The notes under the pieces: model-generated
The model's database searches: none
Told to the model about the DNA's origin: nothing
Seen by the model: only the letters and a program-made list of their open reading frames with translations
Translations under genes and position numbers: made by a program
Assembly: GCA_002095305.1 (NCBI GenBank)
Contig: MIEI01000012.1
Span: forward strand, 1 to 64,000
Direction: 5' to 3'
Length of the DNA: 64,000 nucleotides
DNA from: Pantoea brenneri
GTDB lineage: Bacteria; Pseudomonadota; Gammaproteobacteria; Enterobacterales; Enterobacteriaceae
In this document: piece after piece, positions 32,890 to 41,580 of the stretch
Numbering within the stretch: position 1 is the stretch's first letter
Layout of the letters: the number at the start of each line of letters is the position of its first letter

Positions 32890-33101
32890 ATGATTTTGCT
32901 AGATTTCAGTGGCAATTTCCAGACCCATACCCCCTATGACGCTGGTTTACTTCTAATCAGCCAAGTGGCAAAATAGCTTTAGTTGATTTAAACACCGGAC
33001 AGGAAATGTTTTGTCATTACCGCCTGCACGCAGACGGTAACGCCAAAACGACCTGCTCAGGGCTCCGCCCCGAGACCCGGGTAATGTGCCAAGGTTGAGT
33101 T
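32890..33101. other. oriT: Putative origin of transfer (oriT)
   Basis: A non-coding interval between divergent mobC and mobA. It contains an inverted repeat at 33017-33040 (TTACCG ... CGGTAA with inner CTGC/GCAG) and, about 20 bases before it, CACCGGACAGGAAATG. The complement of the latter holds a TTTCCTGTCC element similar to the pyrimidine-rich TCCTG nick cores of MOBP plasmids. AT-rich sequence lies to the left. The exact nick cannot be set by eye. Confidence 0.55.
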
Positions 33102-33443
33102 ATGTCGAAAAGCGAGAAGCGTCAGAAGAACACACTCATTCAGCTTCGCTGTACTGAAGCTGAAGCAGAGGCCATCAAGAATAAAGCGATAGTGGCCGGG
33201 CTGACGACGTCAGAGTATCTCAGGCGTACCGCACTCAACCGCCGCATTCAGGTGCGTACAGACATCCGGATGATGAACGAGATTAAACGCCTCGGCGGTT
33301 TACAAAAGCATCTCTACACGCAGATGCAGGAAGGCATGACGACTGAGCTAAGTCGTCAGTTTTCGGAGGTGCTTGTAGAGATTGCAAGAGCACTTAACGC
33401 GCTGGACATGACGCCAGTTGATGCAAAGGAAATAAAAGACTGA
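33102..33443 (+). CDS. nikA: NikA/MobA-like oriT-binding protein (ribbon-helix-helix)
   Basis: A 113-residue protein. TLIQLRCTEAEAEAIKNKAI and VAGLTTSEYLRRTALNRRI form the ribbon-helix-helix of NikA/MobA/TraJ relaxosome proteins. The rest is helical for dimerisation and contact with the relaxase. It binds the inverted repeat in oriT and recruits NikB/MobB, whose start overlaps its stop (TGATG). Confidence 0.85.
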   Translation: MSKSEKRQKNTLIQLRCTEAEAEAIKNKAIVAGLTTSEYLRRTALNRRIQVRTDIRMMNEIKRLGGLQKHLYTQMQEGMTTELSRQFSEVLVEIARALNALDMTPVDAKEIKD

Positions 33444-35407
33444 TGAACGTCATCATTCCACCAAAGCGCCGCGATAAAAAGACCAGCTTTAAGAAGCTGG
33501 TCAACTATGTGAGTACGCGCGATGATAAGAAAGCTACTGACGTGGTCACGTCTGATAATGATGTGCATACTTCATCAGATTCCAATGTATCAACTCCCGG
33601 ATTTTCTCAGCTGGTTGATTACGTTGGCCGCAAAAATTCTGAGAGCTCAAATCAGATCCTCAACATTTCACCAGAGGGCATTCAGCGCGTGCTTTCTGGT
33701 GAAGTGCTGTGTGAAACCAACTGCTTTTCACTTGATTCCGCTGCGTCTGAGATGAACATGACGGCGATGCAGAACCGTCGCTGTAAAGATGCGGTTTATC
33801 ACTACATCCTTTCTTGGCAGGCTGACGAAGATCCAAGTCCTGATGCCATTTTTGCCTCAGTGCGCCACACGCTTAAGGAGCTGGGGATGGCGGAGCATCA
33901 GTACGTTGCTGCTATTCATCGCGATACTGATAATGTGCATTGCCACGTCTCTGCTAATCGAGTTCATCCTGAAACTTTCCGCGCACAGAACATCTGGAAT
34001 GATGCAGACACCTTGCAGAAATCCTGTCGCGTACTTGAACGTGAGCTGGGCTTTAAAGTCGATAACGGCAGCTGGCAAATGGATCCCAATGGCGAATTGC
34101 ATCGTACCCATCGTGATATGCCTGCGGCTCCACGCGGTGCGGCTAAGCGTGAAATCTTTTCTGATAAAGAAAGCCTTCATGGTTATGCGGTTCGTGAAAC
34201 TCGACAGATGATTAGTGACTTCCATGAGCAGGGATCTCTCAACTGGCCTCTGCTGCACAACCTGATGTATACGCGCGGGCTTGGCGTACGCGAGCAGAAC
34301 GGTGGCCTTGCCGTGTTTGACCTGCTTAATCCTGATGGAGTAAGTGTGAAGGCATCAGATATTCATCCAGCCATCAGCAATCAGGCAATGACAGCACAGC
34401 ATGGAGTTTTCCAGCCTGCACCTCCGGTTTCTAACCCTGATAGTGATGACGACGGCATTCTGCTGATTGATAAGTTTTACGTGCCACAGCTGCATGTTCG
34501 CGATCAGGAAGCCCGCCGTGAACGTCGTGAGGCACGTGCTGTAGCACGCGAAATTCTCCGCGCTCGTTATGATGCCTATCGCTCTGGCTGGCAAAAGCCT
34601 GATCTGCGTGGCAGTGAACAGTTCCGTGAGATTTCTGCACACTGCATAGCGATGAAATCACACGTACGTGAAGCTGTTCGCGATCCGCTAATGCGTAAGC
34701 TGATGTATCGTGTTGCTGAATTTGAAAAGTTAAAGGCTACTGCTGAACTGCGACTGAAACTGCGCGAAGAACGACAGACGCTGCACGATGCTGGCGCGCT
34801 TCGTCCGCTCAGCTGGAAGTCCTGGGTTGAACAGGAAGCAGTCAAAGGAGACGCGGCTGCACTCAGTCAGTTACGAGGCTGGTCTTATCGCAATAATCGT
34901 GCAGCACGTAAGCAACAAAGCGCATGGCCAGAAGCTAATGCTGTCATTCATTTTGGACCGGGCGATAATGTTCCGACATTCAGGTCGAGCGAACACGAGA
35001 CGCGTCTATTACGTGACGGCACTGTAAGTTATTTGCGTGACGGACAACCCGCCGTAACTGATTTTGGTGACAGGGTAGAGGTCTATTCAGCGCCCGACAG
35101 TAAATCCGATCGTTTCAATAATGATTTAGCGGCTGAGCTTACTTCATGGCGCAATGGAGATAGTGTAACCCTGACTGGTGAGCAGAGAGCTGTGAACCGT
35201 GTGCTGTATTCGGGTGTGATACGTAATCTGACTAAGCGAGACGGGAATACATTTTCGGTCAGCGATCCCGAGCAGATGGCCAGCGTGCGTTCAACTGAAA
35301 TGAGCTTAAGCCAATCTGGAGTGCAGCCGGAGCAGAAACAGGCACAGGTTCAGTTCAGCAGCGATGATGAATTGCGCCCTGTAAATAAAGATTTACCACG
35401 ACCATGA
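33443..35407 (+). CDS. nikB: MOBP relaxase (NikB/MobB-like)
   Basis: A 654-residue protein. The N-terminus has SFKKLVNYVSTRDDKK with candidate nucleophile Tyr22. The metal-binding triad region AAIHRDTDNVHCHVSANRVH (about 150-170) has the HxDxxNxHxH arrangement. The part after 230 is long, helical and charged and would serve as the translocation and accessory region. It nicks oriT, stays bound to the 5' end and is pumped into the recipient. The size is smaller than R64 NikB (about 900) and near pCTX-M3-type MobB. Confidence 0.9.
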   Translation: MNVIIPPKRRDKKTSFKKLVNYVSTRDDKKATDVVTSDNDVHTSSDSNVSTPGFSQLVDYVGRKNSESSNQILNISPEGIQRVLSGEVLCETNCFSLDSAASEMNMTAMQNRRCKDAVYHYILSWQADEDPSPDAIFASVRHTLKELGMAEHQYVAAIHRDTDNVHCHVSANRVHPETFRAQNIWNDADTLQKSCRVLERELGFKVDNGSWQMDPNGELHRTHRDMPAAPRGAAKREIFSDKESLHGYAVRETRQMISDFHEQGSLNWPLLHNLMYTRGLGVREQNGGLAVFDLLNPDGVSVKASDIHPAISNQAMTAQHGVFQPAPPVSNPDSDDDGILLIDKFYVPQLHVRDQEARRERREARAVAREILRARYDAYRSGWQKPDLRGSEQFREISAHCIAMKSHVREAVRDPLMRKLMYRVAEFEKLKATAELRLKLREERQTLHDAGALRPLSWKSWVEQEAVKGDAAALSQLRGWSYRNNRAARKQQSAWPEANAVIHFGPGDNVPTFRSSEHETRLLRDGTVSYLRDGQPAVTDFGDRVEVYSAPDSKSDRFNNDLAAELTSWRNGDSVTLTGEQRAVNRVLYSGVIRNLTKRDGNTFSVSDPEQMASVRSTEMSLSQSGVQPEQKQAQVQFSSDDELRPVNKDLPRP

Positions 35408-35516
35408 GGAGATTTAAAACAAAGACATAACTCAAATTAAAGTTCTATGTCGCTGATTGCACAGGCTGGACCCCTGTACAACCAGCTAACCACATCAACC
35501 TGACTAGGAGGCTGCT

Positions 35517-36044
35517 ATGGCTGCCGTGGATCCTATTGTATATGCACAATTGTGCAAGTATTTTCCTGCATTAACCCCAAAGCAGGCTACAAACGTTTGT
35601 TTCTATTCTATGGGTGCAAACCATCAGGACATCTCAAGCCTTCTTGAAACTGCTCCTGTCACAGTCAAAAAGTCTCTGGAGTCTGTACAGAAGCATTTCA
35701 ATACTGACTCCCTTCCTGAGCTCAAAACTGTGTTTTGGGCTGGCTTCACTTTCCGGCAGATCTGCGCTAAGTACAGTATTAACTGTGATGAAGTATTTAC
35801 TTCATTACGTACTGAAGCTCTTATCTCTCTTAAACCGTTTTTCCCCGAGCTTAATAAAAACCAAATGCTGGGTGCAATTCTTTACTCAGTGGGGTTTCCT
35901 GCAGCTGAGATAGCTGTCAAAGGTCGCTTCTCTGTTGCTCAGATTGAGCAACTGCTTGCTGAAGCAATGGCAGCTATGGGGGTTGCATCCGAGATCTTAC
36001 TCAGGATGTTAATTACAAGCCGGTTTATTCTGGATTTGTGTTAG
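35517..36044 (+). CDS. Repeated-domain HTH-like protein, possible transfer regulator
   Basis: A 175-residue protein with AGGAGG upstream. Two similar segments are visible, about 8-55 (LCKYFPALTPKQATNVCFYS) and about 97-145 (LKPFFPELNKNQMLGAILYS). Each is followed by a GANHQDISSLLETAPVTVKK or GFPAAEIAVKGRFSVAQIEQ type helix-turn-helix. A third, shorter unit lies between (FTFRQICAKYSINCDEVFTS). Sigma-like or LuxR-like HTH repeats are the nearest comparison. The position between the relaxase and traY suggests control of transfer genes, but this is inference. Confidence 0.5.
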   Translation: MAAVDPIVYAQLCKYFPALTPKQATNVCFYSMGANHQDISSLLETAPVTVKKSLESVQKHFNTDSLPELKTVFWAGFTFRQICAKYSINCDEVFTSLRTEALISLKPFFPELNKNQMLGAILYSVGFPAAEIAVKGRFSVAQIEQLLAEAMAAMGVASEILLRMLITSRFILDLC

Positions 36045-36165
36045 TTAAGGACAGTTAAGCTTCTGTAAGGTTTTTTAATTCAGGGTGCAAATTAATTTTT
36101 GCGCTTTTTTTTGATTAAATATATGATAATTAATGTTTTTTATTCTTTGTAACTATCCTCATTGA

Positions 36166-36185
36166 TACTGTTTATTTATCCAGTA
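36166..36185. promoter_or_regulatory. LexA box upstream of the TraY-like gene
   Basis: TACTGTTTATTTATCCAGTA keeps CTG-N10-CAG and differs from the umuDC box by one base. It covers the spacer of a plausible promoter (TTGATA, 16 bases, TATCTT). The gene starts 88 bases downstream. The rest of 36045-36273 is AT-rich and non-coding. Confidence 0.75.
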
Positions 36186-36273
36186 TCTTTTAAGGTAGTT
36201 TGAATTTTAGGACCAATCTTATCTAATACGCATCACTTACTTAATCCTTACAAAATTCGAACTCGGAGTACAT

Positions 36274-36480
36274 ATGGCGGCAAGCAAACCTCAGAAAGGC
36301 ATCGCTATGATGCTGTACATGCCGTCTGAACTTAATGATCTTCTGACAGCCTCTGCTAAAAGGTCAGGTCGAGCAAAAACAACAGAAGCACTATTTCGGC
36401 TGGAAGATCATCTGAAGCTTTATGATTCACTCGCCTCACCAGGGCAACGTTTTACTGCCGAAGATAACGGCAAAAATTAA
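36274..36480 (+). CDS. traY: TraY-like ribbon-helix-helix relaxosome protein
   Basis: A 68-residue protein with CGGAG before the ATG. KGIAMMLYMPSELNDLLTAS followed by AKRSGRAKTTEALFRLEDHL aligns with F and R100 TraY (VKLKLPVDVESLLIEAS, NRSGRSRSFEAVIRLKDHL). TraY binds near oriT and aids relaxase loading, and in F also affects tra promoters. A TraY-type protein alongside a NikA-type protein in one relaxosome region is unusual. Confidence 0.7.
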   Translation: MAASKPQKGIAMMLYMPSELNDLLTASAKRSGRAKTTEALFRLEDHLKLYDSLASPGQRFTAEDNGKN

Positions 36481-37040
36481 ATAAGTAATCCTGCCGGTGT
36501 CTTTAATACCGGCTCTCTTATTTTGTCAATTATGCGCAATCGCGCAGGGCATCCCATTATCCTTTTTCGGGGTCCAGCTCTTTAACAACGTGCCCGTTAT
36601 TACCCTGATCTCAAGGTCCTCTCTTGCCGGCATGCAATACCGGTGCGCGGAAGATGTCCGGAGGCTACGTCATGGCCTGCAACACATCAGGGGAACCTGC
36701 CGGGAGGCGGGGCAGTGAAAGGAGCTACTGTACTCATTTCACTGGCCGGGACAGTGCAAAGTCGGAATTGTGGCGCGTTACCGTTATACCCCTACGTACA
36801 AATGCGATGTATTCATTTCAGGCCCCGGGGCGATCCGTCGGGCTCCCTGTATCTGGAGAAGATTAGCCCTGCACCAGAGTGCGGTCGTGAACGGGCATCC
36901 CTGACGGTATCAATCCACATAACGCACAGTGACACTTAGAAGTCTGTGCTTGCCCACTCAAGTGAGTGGGTAAGCCCGGAATTACTGAATTTTTGTTGAT
37001 AGCTAATGCCCGGATGACGGGCAGAATTTTGGGGTGAATC
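36481..37040. other. 560-base gap without a gene; strong hairpin at 36948-36975
   Basis: Overlapping frames here have no protein-like composition. GCTTGCCCACTC / GTGAGTGGGTAAGC forms a 12-pair stem (one G-U) around a 4-base loop. It may be an attenuator or RNA element ahead of the HNH and pil genes. Confidence 0.45.
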
Positions 37041-37424
37041 GTGAATCTATCTAAAAACAAACGCGAAGCTCTGAGGAACCAGTTTGGTGGCTGCTGCGCT
37101 TATTGCGGTGAGCAGCTGCCCGATCGCGGCTGGCATGCAGAACTTATTGGCGAGGAATATATCAGCGGCGGGCTTGCGGCGGTTTGCCGAGACTGCCGTG
37201 TTGCTAAAGGCAATGCAACACCTGAGGCTTTCAGAGCCATTCTTGCAGAGCAGGTTGAACGAGCGCAGCGCAGCAGTATCAACTTTCGTACGGCTCTGCG
37301 CTTTGGCCTGGTCTGTAAGGTTAAAGAGCCTGTGCAGTTCTGGTTTGAACGTCAGCAGAGGGCACAAGCCACGTCTGCGCGTTCTTATACAGCCTTAGCC
37401 TTCCTTAACAGCCCGCAGGTCTAA
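37041..37424 (+). CDS. HNH-endonuclease-derived protein with lost catalytic histidine
   Basis: A 127-residue protein from GTG 37041. KNKREALRNQFGGCCAYCGE and the later AVCRDCRVAKGN keep the two CxxC pairs of phage/plasmid HNH proteins. The C-terminus (SSINFRTALRFGLV, PVQFWFERQQ) is family-typical. Where the family reads WHADH with the catalytic His, this protein reads WHAELIG, so cleavage is doubtful. It may retain DNA binding. It lies ahead of the pil genes. Confidence 0.7.
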   Translation: MNLSKNKREALRNQFGGCCAYCGEQLPDRGWHAELIGEEYISGGLAAVCRDCRVAKGNATPEAFRAILAEQVERAQRSSINFRTALRFGLVCKVKEPVQFWFERQQRAQATSARSYTALAFLNSPQV

Positions 37425-37455
37425 CCTCAGCGTTTTACTTTAATCTGGAATAAAT

Positions 37456-38055
37456 ATGGGTATGAATTCTATTCAGCGCACCTGCATTCTTCTCGCGCTT
37501 ATTTCTCCTTTAATTTTAACTTCATGCGTTCAGAAAGATGCGTCATTGTCAGAGAAATCTTCCTGCAGTAAACAATGTGGCAGCGGCGTCAACATTAGCG
37601 TGAGTGCATGGCGTTTCACGTCATCGCAGGGCAGCAGTGCTGAAGAGTTACTGAAAATACCCTCTGATTCTGTCATTCCGTCACTGAACTCAGGATCTTT
37701 GCGAGTCATCAAGCCCAGCCAGGTAGATGCAACCAAGACGCTACTCAATAAACGGGCCAAATTCCTCACAACTTCAACCGCATGGACTGAGAATATGCAG
37801 CCGCTGCCGGTAAGCGTAACTGATGCTTCCGAAGAGTTGAATGCTGTGGTTACCCCTTATCCTCAGTTCGAAGAAAATGGCCCTCGTATGGTCAGTTATG
37901 AGCTGAGTTCCGCTATGCTCCTGCGTAAAAGTGGTTCGCTTGATGGTAAGTCGTTTAACCCGGGGCGGGTTAGATTGCCTTCAGGCGGGGCATTAGTGGT
38001 TGTACAGCACAACGCCGGTGAAAGCATTATCTGGCTTATACAGTCCGGTAAATGA
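37456..38055 (+). CDS. Lipoprotein ahead of the pil cluster, unknown
   Basis: A 199-residue protein with a signal peptide and lipobox (LISPLILTSC). The mature part has two further Cys (SSCSKQCGSG) and a beta-rich body with SVSAWRFTSS and LPSGGALVVVQHNAGESIIW. It occupies the place of the pilI-pilK genes of R64, but I cannot match it to any of them. A terminator follows, so it is probably a separate transcript. Confidence 0.55.
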   Translation: MGMNSIQRTCILLALISPLILTSCVQKDASLSEKSSCSKQCGSGVNISVSAWRFTSSQGSSAEELLKIPSDSVIPSLNSGSLRVIKPSQVDATKTLLNKRAKFLTTSTAWTENMQPLPVSVTDASEELNAVVTPYPQFEENGPRMVSYELSSAMLLRKSGSLDGKSFNPGRVRLPSGGALVVVQHNAGESIIWLIQSGK

Positions 38056-38112
38056 ACCTGATGATGCTGGGCGCACAACCGGCACTGTTTTTTTTAAACA
38101 TGACGCCTCATT

Positions 38113-38150
38113 GAAAAGCGCACTTGCCCTGATCGGCCAGTGCGCTTTTC
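38113..38150 (+). terminator. Hairpin terminator after the lipoprotein gene
   Basis: GAAAAGCGCACT and AGTGCGCTTTTC pair perfectly around a 14-base loop. The rest of 38151-38396 is a gene-free leader of pilL. Confidence 0.7.
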
Positions 38151-38396
38151 GTTGCGGCGGACCTGCGGCCAGCGCACGCGGTCAGACTGACGTCGGCTTA
38201 AATTTTTTTAATACGATGCGTAGAGTCTAATAACGCCGCTCTGGCGTCTGTCAGTCTGGCCAGAGCACCGGGAGGCACCCGGCGCTGCAACATCCCTTCT
38301 GAATGGCGGGTATCCCGCTTTTTGCACAGTCAATGCCGGGCAGCCTGAGGCCACCGGGCGGACAGTGCCGGCCATGAGCTATCCGGAGTCTTCTCT

Positions 38397-39479
38397 ATGT
38401 CACTTATTGAACGGGCAGGGCTGTTTCCGGCTCTGTTTCTGACCGGCTGTGCTCAGCAGGCAGTCATCACCGGGCCACCATCGGGCAGCGTGGTGGACGG
38501 CATGCTCTCGCGCAGCGCGGCCGACATCAGCGCCATGCAGTACCGCATACACCAGAGCAGCCCCTCAGCCCAGCGTCCCGTGTCCTCAGCGAGCGTGAAA
38601 CCAACTGCGCCATTGTTATCACGTCCGGCTGTCGCCTCGGCTCCACTCCTGAAACCATCGGGCCCCCCCTTGCCATCGGCAACTGCTGGCGCGGGGCCTG
38701 CAGACGGCTTCGTGCGGCAGAGTGGCGTGGCACCAACGCTGCGCGCTGCCCTGCGCAAAATTGTCCCGCCCGGGCATACCGTCGTGTTTGATAAGGCCGT
38801 TTCCGCAGATGCGCCAGAGTTATGGCAGTGGACGGGTAACGATCGCTGGCCCTTCGTCATCGATAAGCTGCTGGCCACGCGCGGCATGAAAGCGACCGTG
38901 AACGAGAAAACGGGCACGGTTACCGTTGAGCCTGCGCAGCGCGCGCAGACAACGCGCGTACCCGGTAAGGGGGCGTCATCGCCCGTGCCAGCTGCGGGGC
39001 CTATTAAGTCAGTGCCGGCAGCTACGCCTTATAAACCGGCCTCGTCGGTGCCAGCAAAAACAGTTACCCAGACCGGAACCGGGCGTAACCCGTTCCGCGG
39101 CGATGCCACAGCAAAAGCTGCCGGAGCGGCGAACGTGCCGGTTTCACCTGCCGCAACTAAGGCCCCCGTCGTGCCGGTCATCCCCCCGAAAGTGATTCAG
39201 GTGCGACACTGGCGCATTGAAACGGGCAGCACGGTGAAGGACTGGCTTTACAGTCAGGCCGCTACCGAAGCGTGTACCGCGCCCGGCATTAAAAACTGGA
39301 CCGTCGCCTGGCTGACGCCGACCAACTATCGGGTTGATGCACCGCTCACCTTTGACGGTAATTTCCGCGAAATGCTGAACCAACTTTTCATACTCTACGG
39401 TACGGCGAAGGTGCCTCTCTACGCCGGAACACGTACCGCACAGTGTGTGGTGTCGGTGGACGATAAGGAGGTTCATTAA
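38397..39479 (+). CDS. pilL: PilL, thin-pilus lipoprotein with TcpQ-like C-terminus
   Basis: A 360-residue protein: signal and lipobox (FPALFLTGCAQQ), a Pro/Ala-rich linker, then a secretin-partner domain. LRKIVPPGHTVVFDKAVSAD and WPFVIDKLLATRGM lie at about 115-170. The C-terminal TcpQ-type domain covers about 265-355 (HWRIETGSTVKDWLYSQA, NYRVDAPLTFDGNFREML). In R64, PilL is an outer-membrane component of the thin pilus needed for liquid mating. The stop overlaps pilM. First gene of pilL-pilV. Confidence 0.82.
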   Translation: MSLIERAGLFPALFLTGCAQQAVITGPPSGSVVDGMLSRSAADISAMQYRIHQSSPSAQRPVSSASVKPTAPLLSRPAVASAPLLKPSGPPLPSATAGAGPADGFVRQSGVAPTLRAALRKIVPPGHTVVFDKAVSADAPELWQWTGNDRWPFVIDKLLATRGMKATVNEKTGTVTVEPAQRAQTTRVPGKGASSPVPAAGPIKSVPAATPYKPASSVPAKTVTQTGTGRNPFRGDATAKAAGAANVPVSPAATKAPVVPVIPPKVIQVRHWRIETGSTVKDWLYSQAATEACTAPGIKNWTVAWLTPTNYRVDAPLTFDGNFREMLNQLFILYGTAKVPLYAGTRTAQCVVSVDDKEVH

Positions 39480-39916
39480 TGTTCATGTACTGGCTGCTGG
39501 TTATCTTTGCAGGATTCCTGCTGGACGGACTTTCTACTGACCAGCGGGCCGTGCATGAGGCAGGGCAGCTGCAGGACCAGACGCAAAGTCTCCGGGCCAC
39601 TCAGATGGTGCGCTATATGAACCGCATCAACGACTGGCGCTATCTCAACCCCACGGCGGATAACGTCAGCGTCAGTAATGCGCAGCTCACAGGCTGGAAG
39701 AGCGTTTCGGGCCTCAGTAACGTGATCGCCGGCGGCAGAACATACGTGTGGCGCGCCGGAGAACCCGGGCTGATGGCGGCGCTGCTGACGCAGACCCGTC
39801 AATCCGCCCTCGCAGGACACGTAGTCTCTCGCCGCCTGCTCGACAATAGTGGCACCGATATGCAGCTTACCGTTCCCGCCGTCATCCCCGACGGCAGCGT
39901 GGTATGGGTTAACTGA
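39479..39916 (+). CDS. pilM: PilM, thin-pilus assembly protein
   Basis: A 145-residue protein with an N-terminal membrane anchor (YWLLVIFAGFLLDGL). The periplasmic part contains RYMNRINDWRYLNPTAD and TYVWRAGEPGLMAALL. It matches R64 PilM in size and position between pilL and pilN. Its role is inner-membrane support of the pilus platform. Confidence 0.78.
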   Translation: MFMYWLLVIFAGFLLDGLSTDQRAVHEAGQLQDQTQSLRATQMVRYMNRINDWRYLNPTADNVSVSNAQLTGWKSVSGLSNVIAGGRTYVWRAGEPGLMAALLTQTRQSALAGHVVSRRLLDNSGTDMQLTVPAVIPDGSVVWVN

Positions 39917-39942
39917 CTTTCCCTTTCTTACAGGACACAGCA

Positions 39943-41571
39943 ATGAAATTATCTCACCGGCTGACCGCGGCGGCGGCGCTCTGCCTGCTGGCCAGCGGCT
40001 GCAGCACGCTTGATCGCGTGGATGCCACTGAAAAACGGGCGGGCTTCGCCGAGGCGCAGGCCGATGCCCATAAACGCGCGCTTGAGAGCGGGCAGGTTGT
40101 GCGCGATCTGACGTCACAGTGGATTAATCCGGTTCCCATCAGCGGAGTTGCCGGGCAGCGCTCTGAGCTTCCTCCGTGTGCGATCAAAATCAACCGCCCG
40201 GGCATGGTGTCGCTTGCCTACGTCAGCTCCTTCATTACTGACCAGTGCCGTATTCCGGTTGTTGTAACGCCAGACGCCCAGGCAGCGATGGCTGGCAGTG
40301 GAGGTGGTAGTAAAACAGAAAAAATTTCCGGCCCGCTACCGGCTCCAGATGCCAGCGGCATGGTGCCGCTGGCTGCAATGGGACAGACCAGCAGTCAGCC
40401 GGTTGCAGTGCCTCAGAGCGAGGGCGGTCTGCGCGGCGTCAGCTGGAATGGCTCGCTCAGCGGCCTGCTGGACAACGTGACCACGCGCCTTGGTCTGTCC
40501 TGGCGCTACGAGTACGGACATATCGCTATCTTCTGGCTCGATACCCGAAACTTCGCCATCAACTTTATGGACAGCGACGCGAGTTTCGTGTCGAAAACGG
40601 TGAGCGGCACAACGACGTCTACCGGGACCAGCGGTGGAGGTGGCGGTAACACAGGAGACAACAGCACCAGTCAGACCACTACGGCGACCATCAAATCTAA
40701 CATCTTTAAGGATGTGGAAAATACGGTGAAGTCAATGCTGACGCCGGGCTCCGGGCGTCTCAACCTGTCAGCCGGCGTCCTTACTGTTACCGATACGCCG
40801 CGCGTGCTCGATGCCATTGGCCGCTACATAGACGATCGCAACCGCGAGCTTAACCGCCAGGTGATGATTTCGGTGAAGGTCTTCAGTATCGAGAATCGTC
40901 ATCAGAACCAGCTGGGTATTGACTGGAATGCGGTACTGAACACCGGCAGTGTCGGAATGTCACTGACCAGCCCGTTTACCGGTGCTGCAGCGGATGCGCT
41001 GAGCGGCGGTGTGGCCATTCTGGACGGCAAAGGCCAGGGCACGCAGACGTTTCTTAAAGCCCTCGACGAGCAGGCAAAGCTCAGCGTGGTTACCTCCGCC
41101 TCGGCGCTGACCACTAACCTGTCTGCCGTGCCGGTACAGAACGCCATTCAACAGGATTACGTACCAAATATCAGCACAAGCCAGACAGCGAACGTCGGGA
41201 CCAGTACCTCAATTACCACAGCAACGATCACCACCGGCTTTAACATGACCGCATTGCCGTTGTTGTTCCCTAACTCACCGAAGATGCAGCTGGAATTCTC
41301 CATCAGCATGTCTGATGACCCGACATTCACGGCATTTACTTCCGGTGGCCAGAACGCGCAGCTGGCCAAGACAACCCCTAAAACCATTGTTCAGCGAGTG
41401 ATCATTCAGTCCGGCCAGACGCTGGTACTGAGTGGCTATGAGCAGTTAAGTGACTCCGCTAACCGGCAGGGAACAGGCAGCTACAGCTTCTTTGGCCTGG
41501 GCGGCGGCGCGCGCGGCGACGACGGGCGACGCATGTTCATCATTCTCGTGACGCCTGTGGTGCTGGGATAA
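39943..41571 (+). CDS. pilN: PilN, outer-membrane secretin lipoprotein
   Basis: A 542-residue protein with a lipobox (LLASGCSTL). N-domains precede a Gly/Ser/Thr-rich linker (about 205-245). The secretin domain follows, with VMISVKVFSIENRHQNQLGI and FNMTALPLLFPNSPKMQLEF, and ends QRVIIQSGQTLVLSGYEQ, the secretin signature. It forms the ring through which the thin pilus leaves the cell. Confidence 0.92.
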   Translation: MKLSHRLTAAAALCLLASGCSTLDRVDATEKRAGFAEAQADAHKRALESGQVVRDLTSQWINPVPISGVAGQRSELPPCAIKINRPGMVSLAYVSSFITDQCRIPVVVTPDAQAAMAGSGGGSKTEKISGPLPAPDASGMVPLAAMGQTSSQPVAVPQSEGGLRGVSWNGSLSGLLDNVTTRLGLSWRYEYGHIAIFWLDTRNFAINFMDSDASFVSKTVSGTTTSTGTSGGGGGNTGDNSTSQTTTATIKSNIFKDVENTVKSMLTPGSGRLNLSAGVLTVTDTPRVLDAIGRYIDDRNRELNRQVMISVKVFSIENRHQNQLGIDWNAVLNTGSVGMSLTSPFTGAAADALSGGVAILDGKGQGTQTFLKALDEQAKLSVVTSASALTTNLSAVPVQNAIQQDYVPNISTSQTANVGTSTSITTATITTGFNMTALPLLFPNSPKMQLEFSISMSDDPTFTAFTSGGQNAQLAKTTPKTIVQRVIIQSGQTLVLSGYEQLSDSANRQGTGSYSFFGLGGGARGDDGRRMFIILVTPVVLG

Positions 41572-41580
41572 GGAGACGTT

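Noticed and set aside
36497-36939. Three overlapping frames of 73-98 residues
   Set aside because: No protein-like composition, no ribosome sites and mutual overlap; treated as a gene-free interval with a hairpin.
38926-39195. 89-residue plus-strand frame inside pilL
   Set aside because: Arg/Gln-rich out-of-frame reading of the Pro/Ala-rich linker of pilL.
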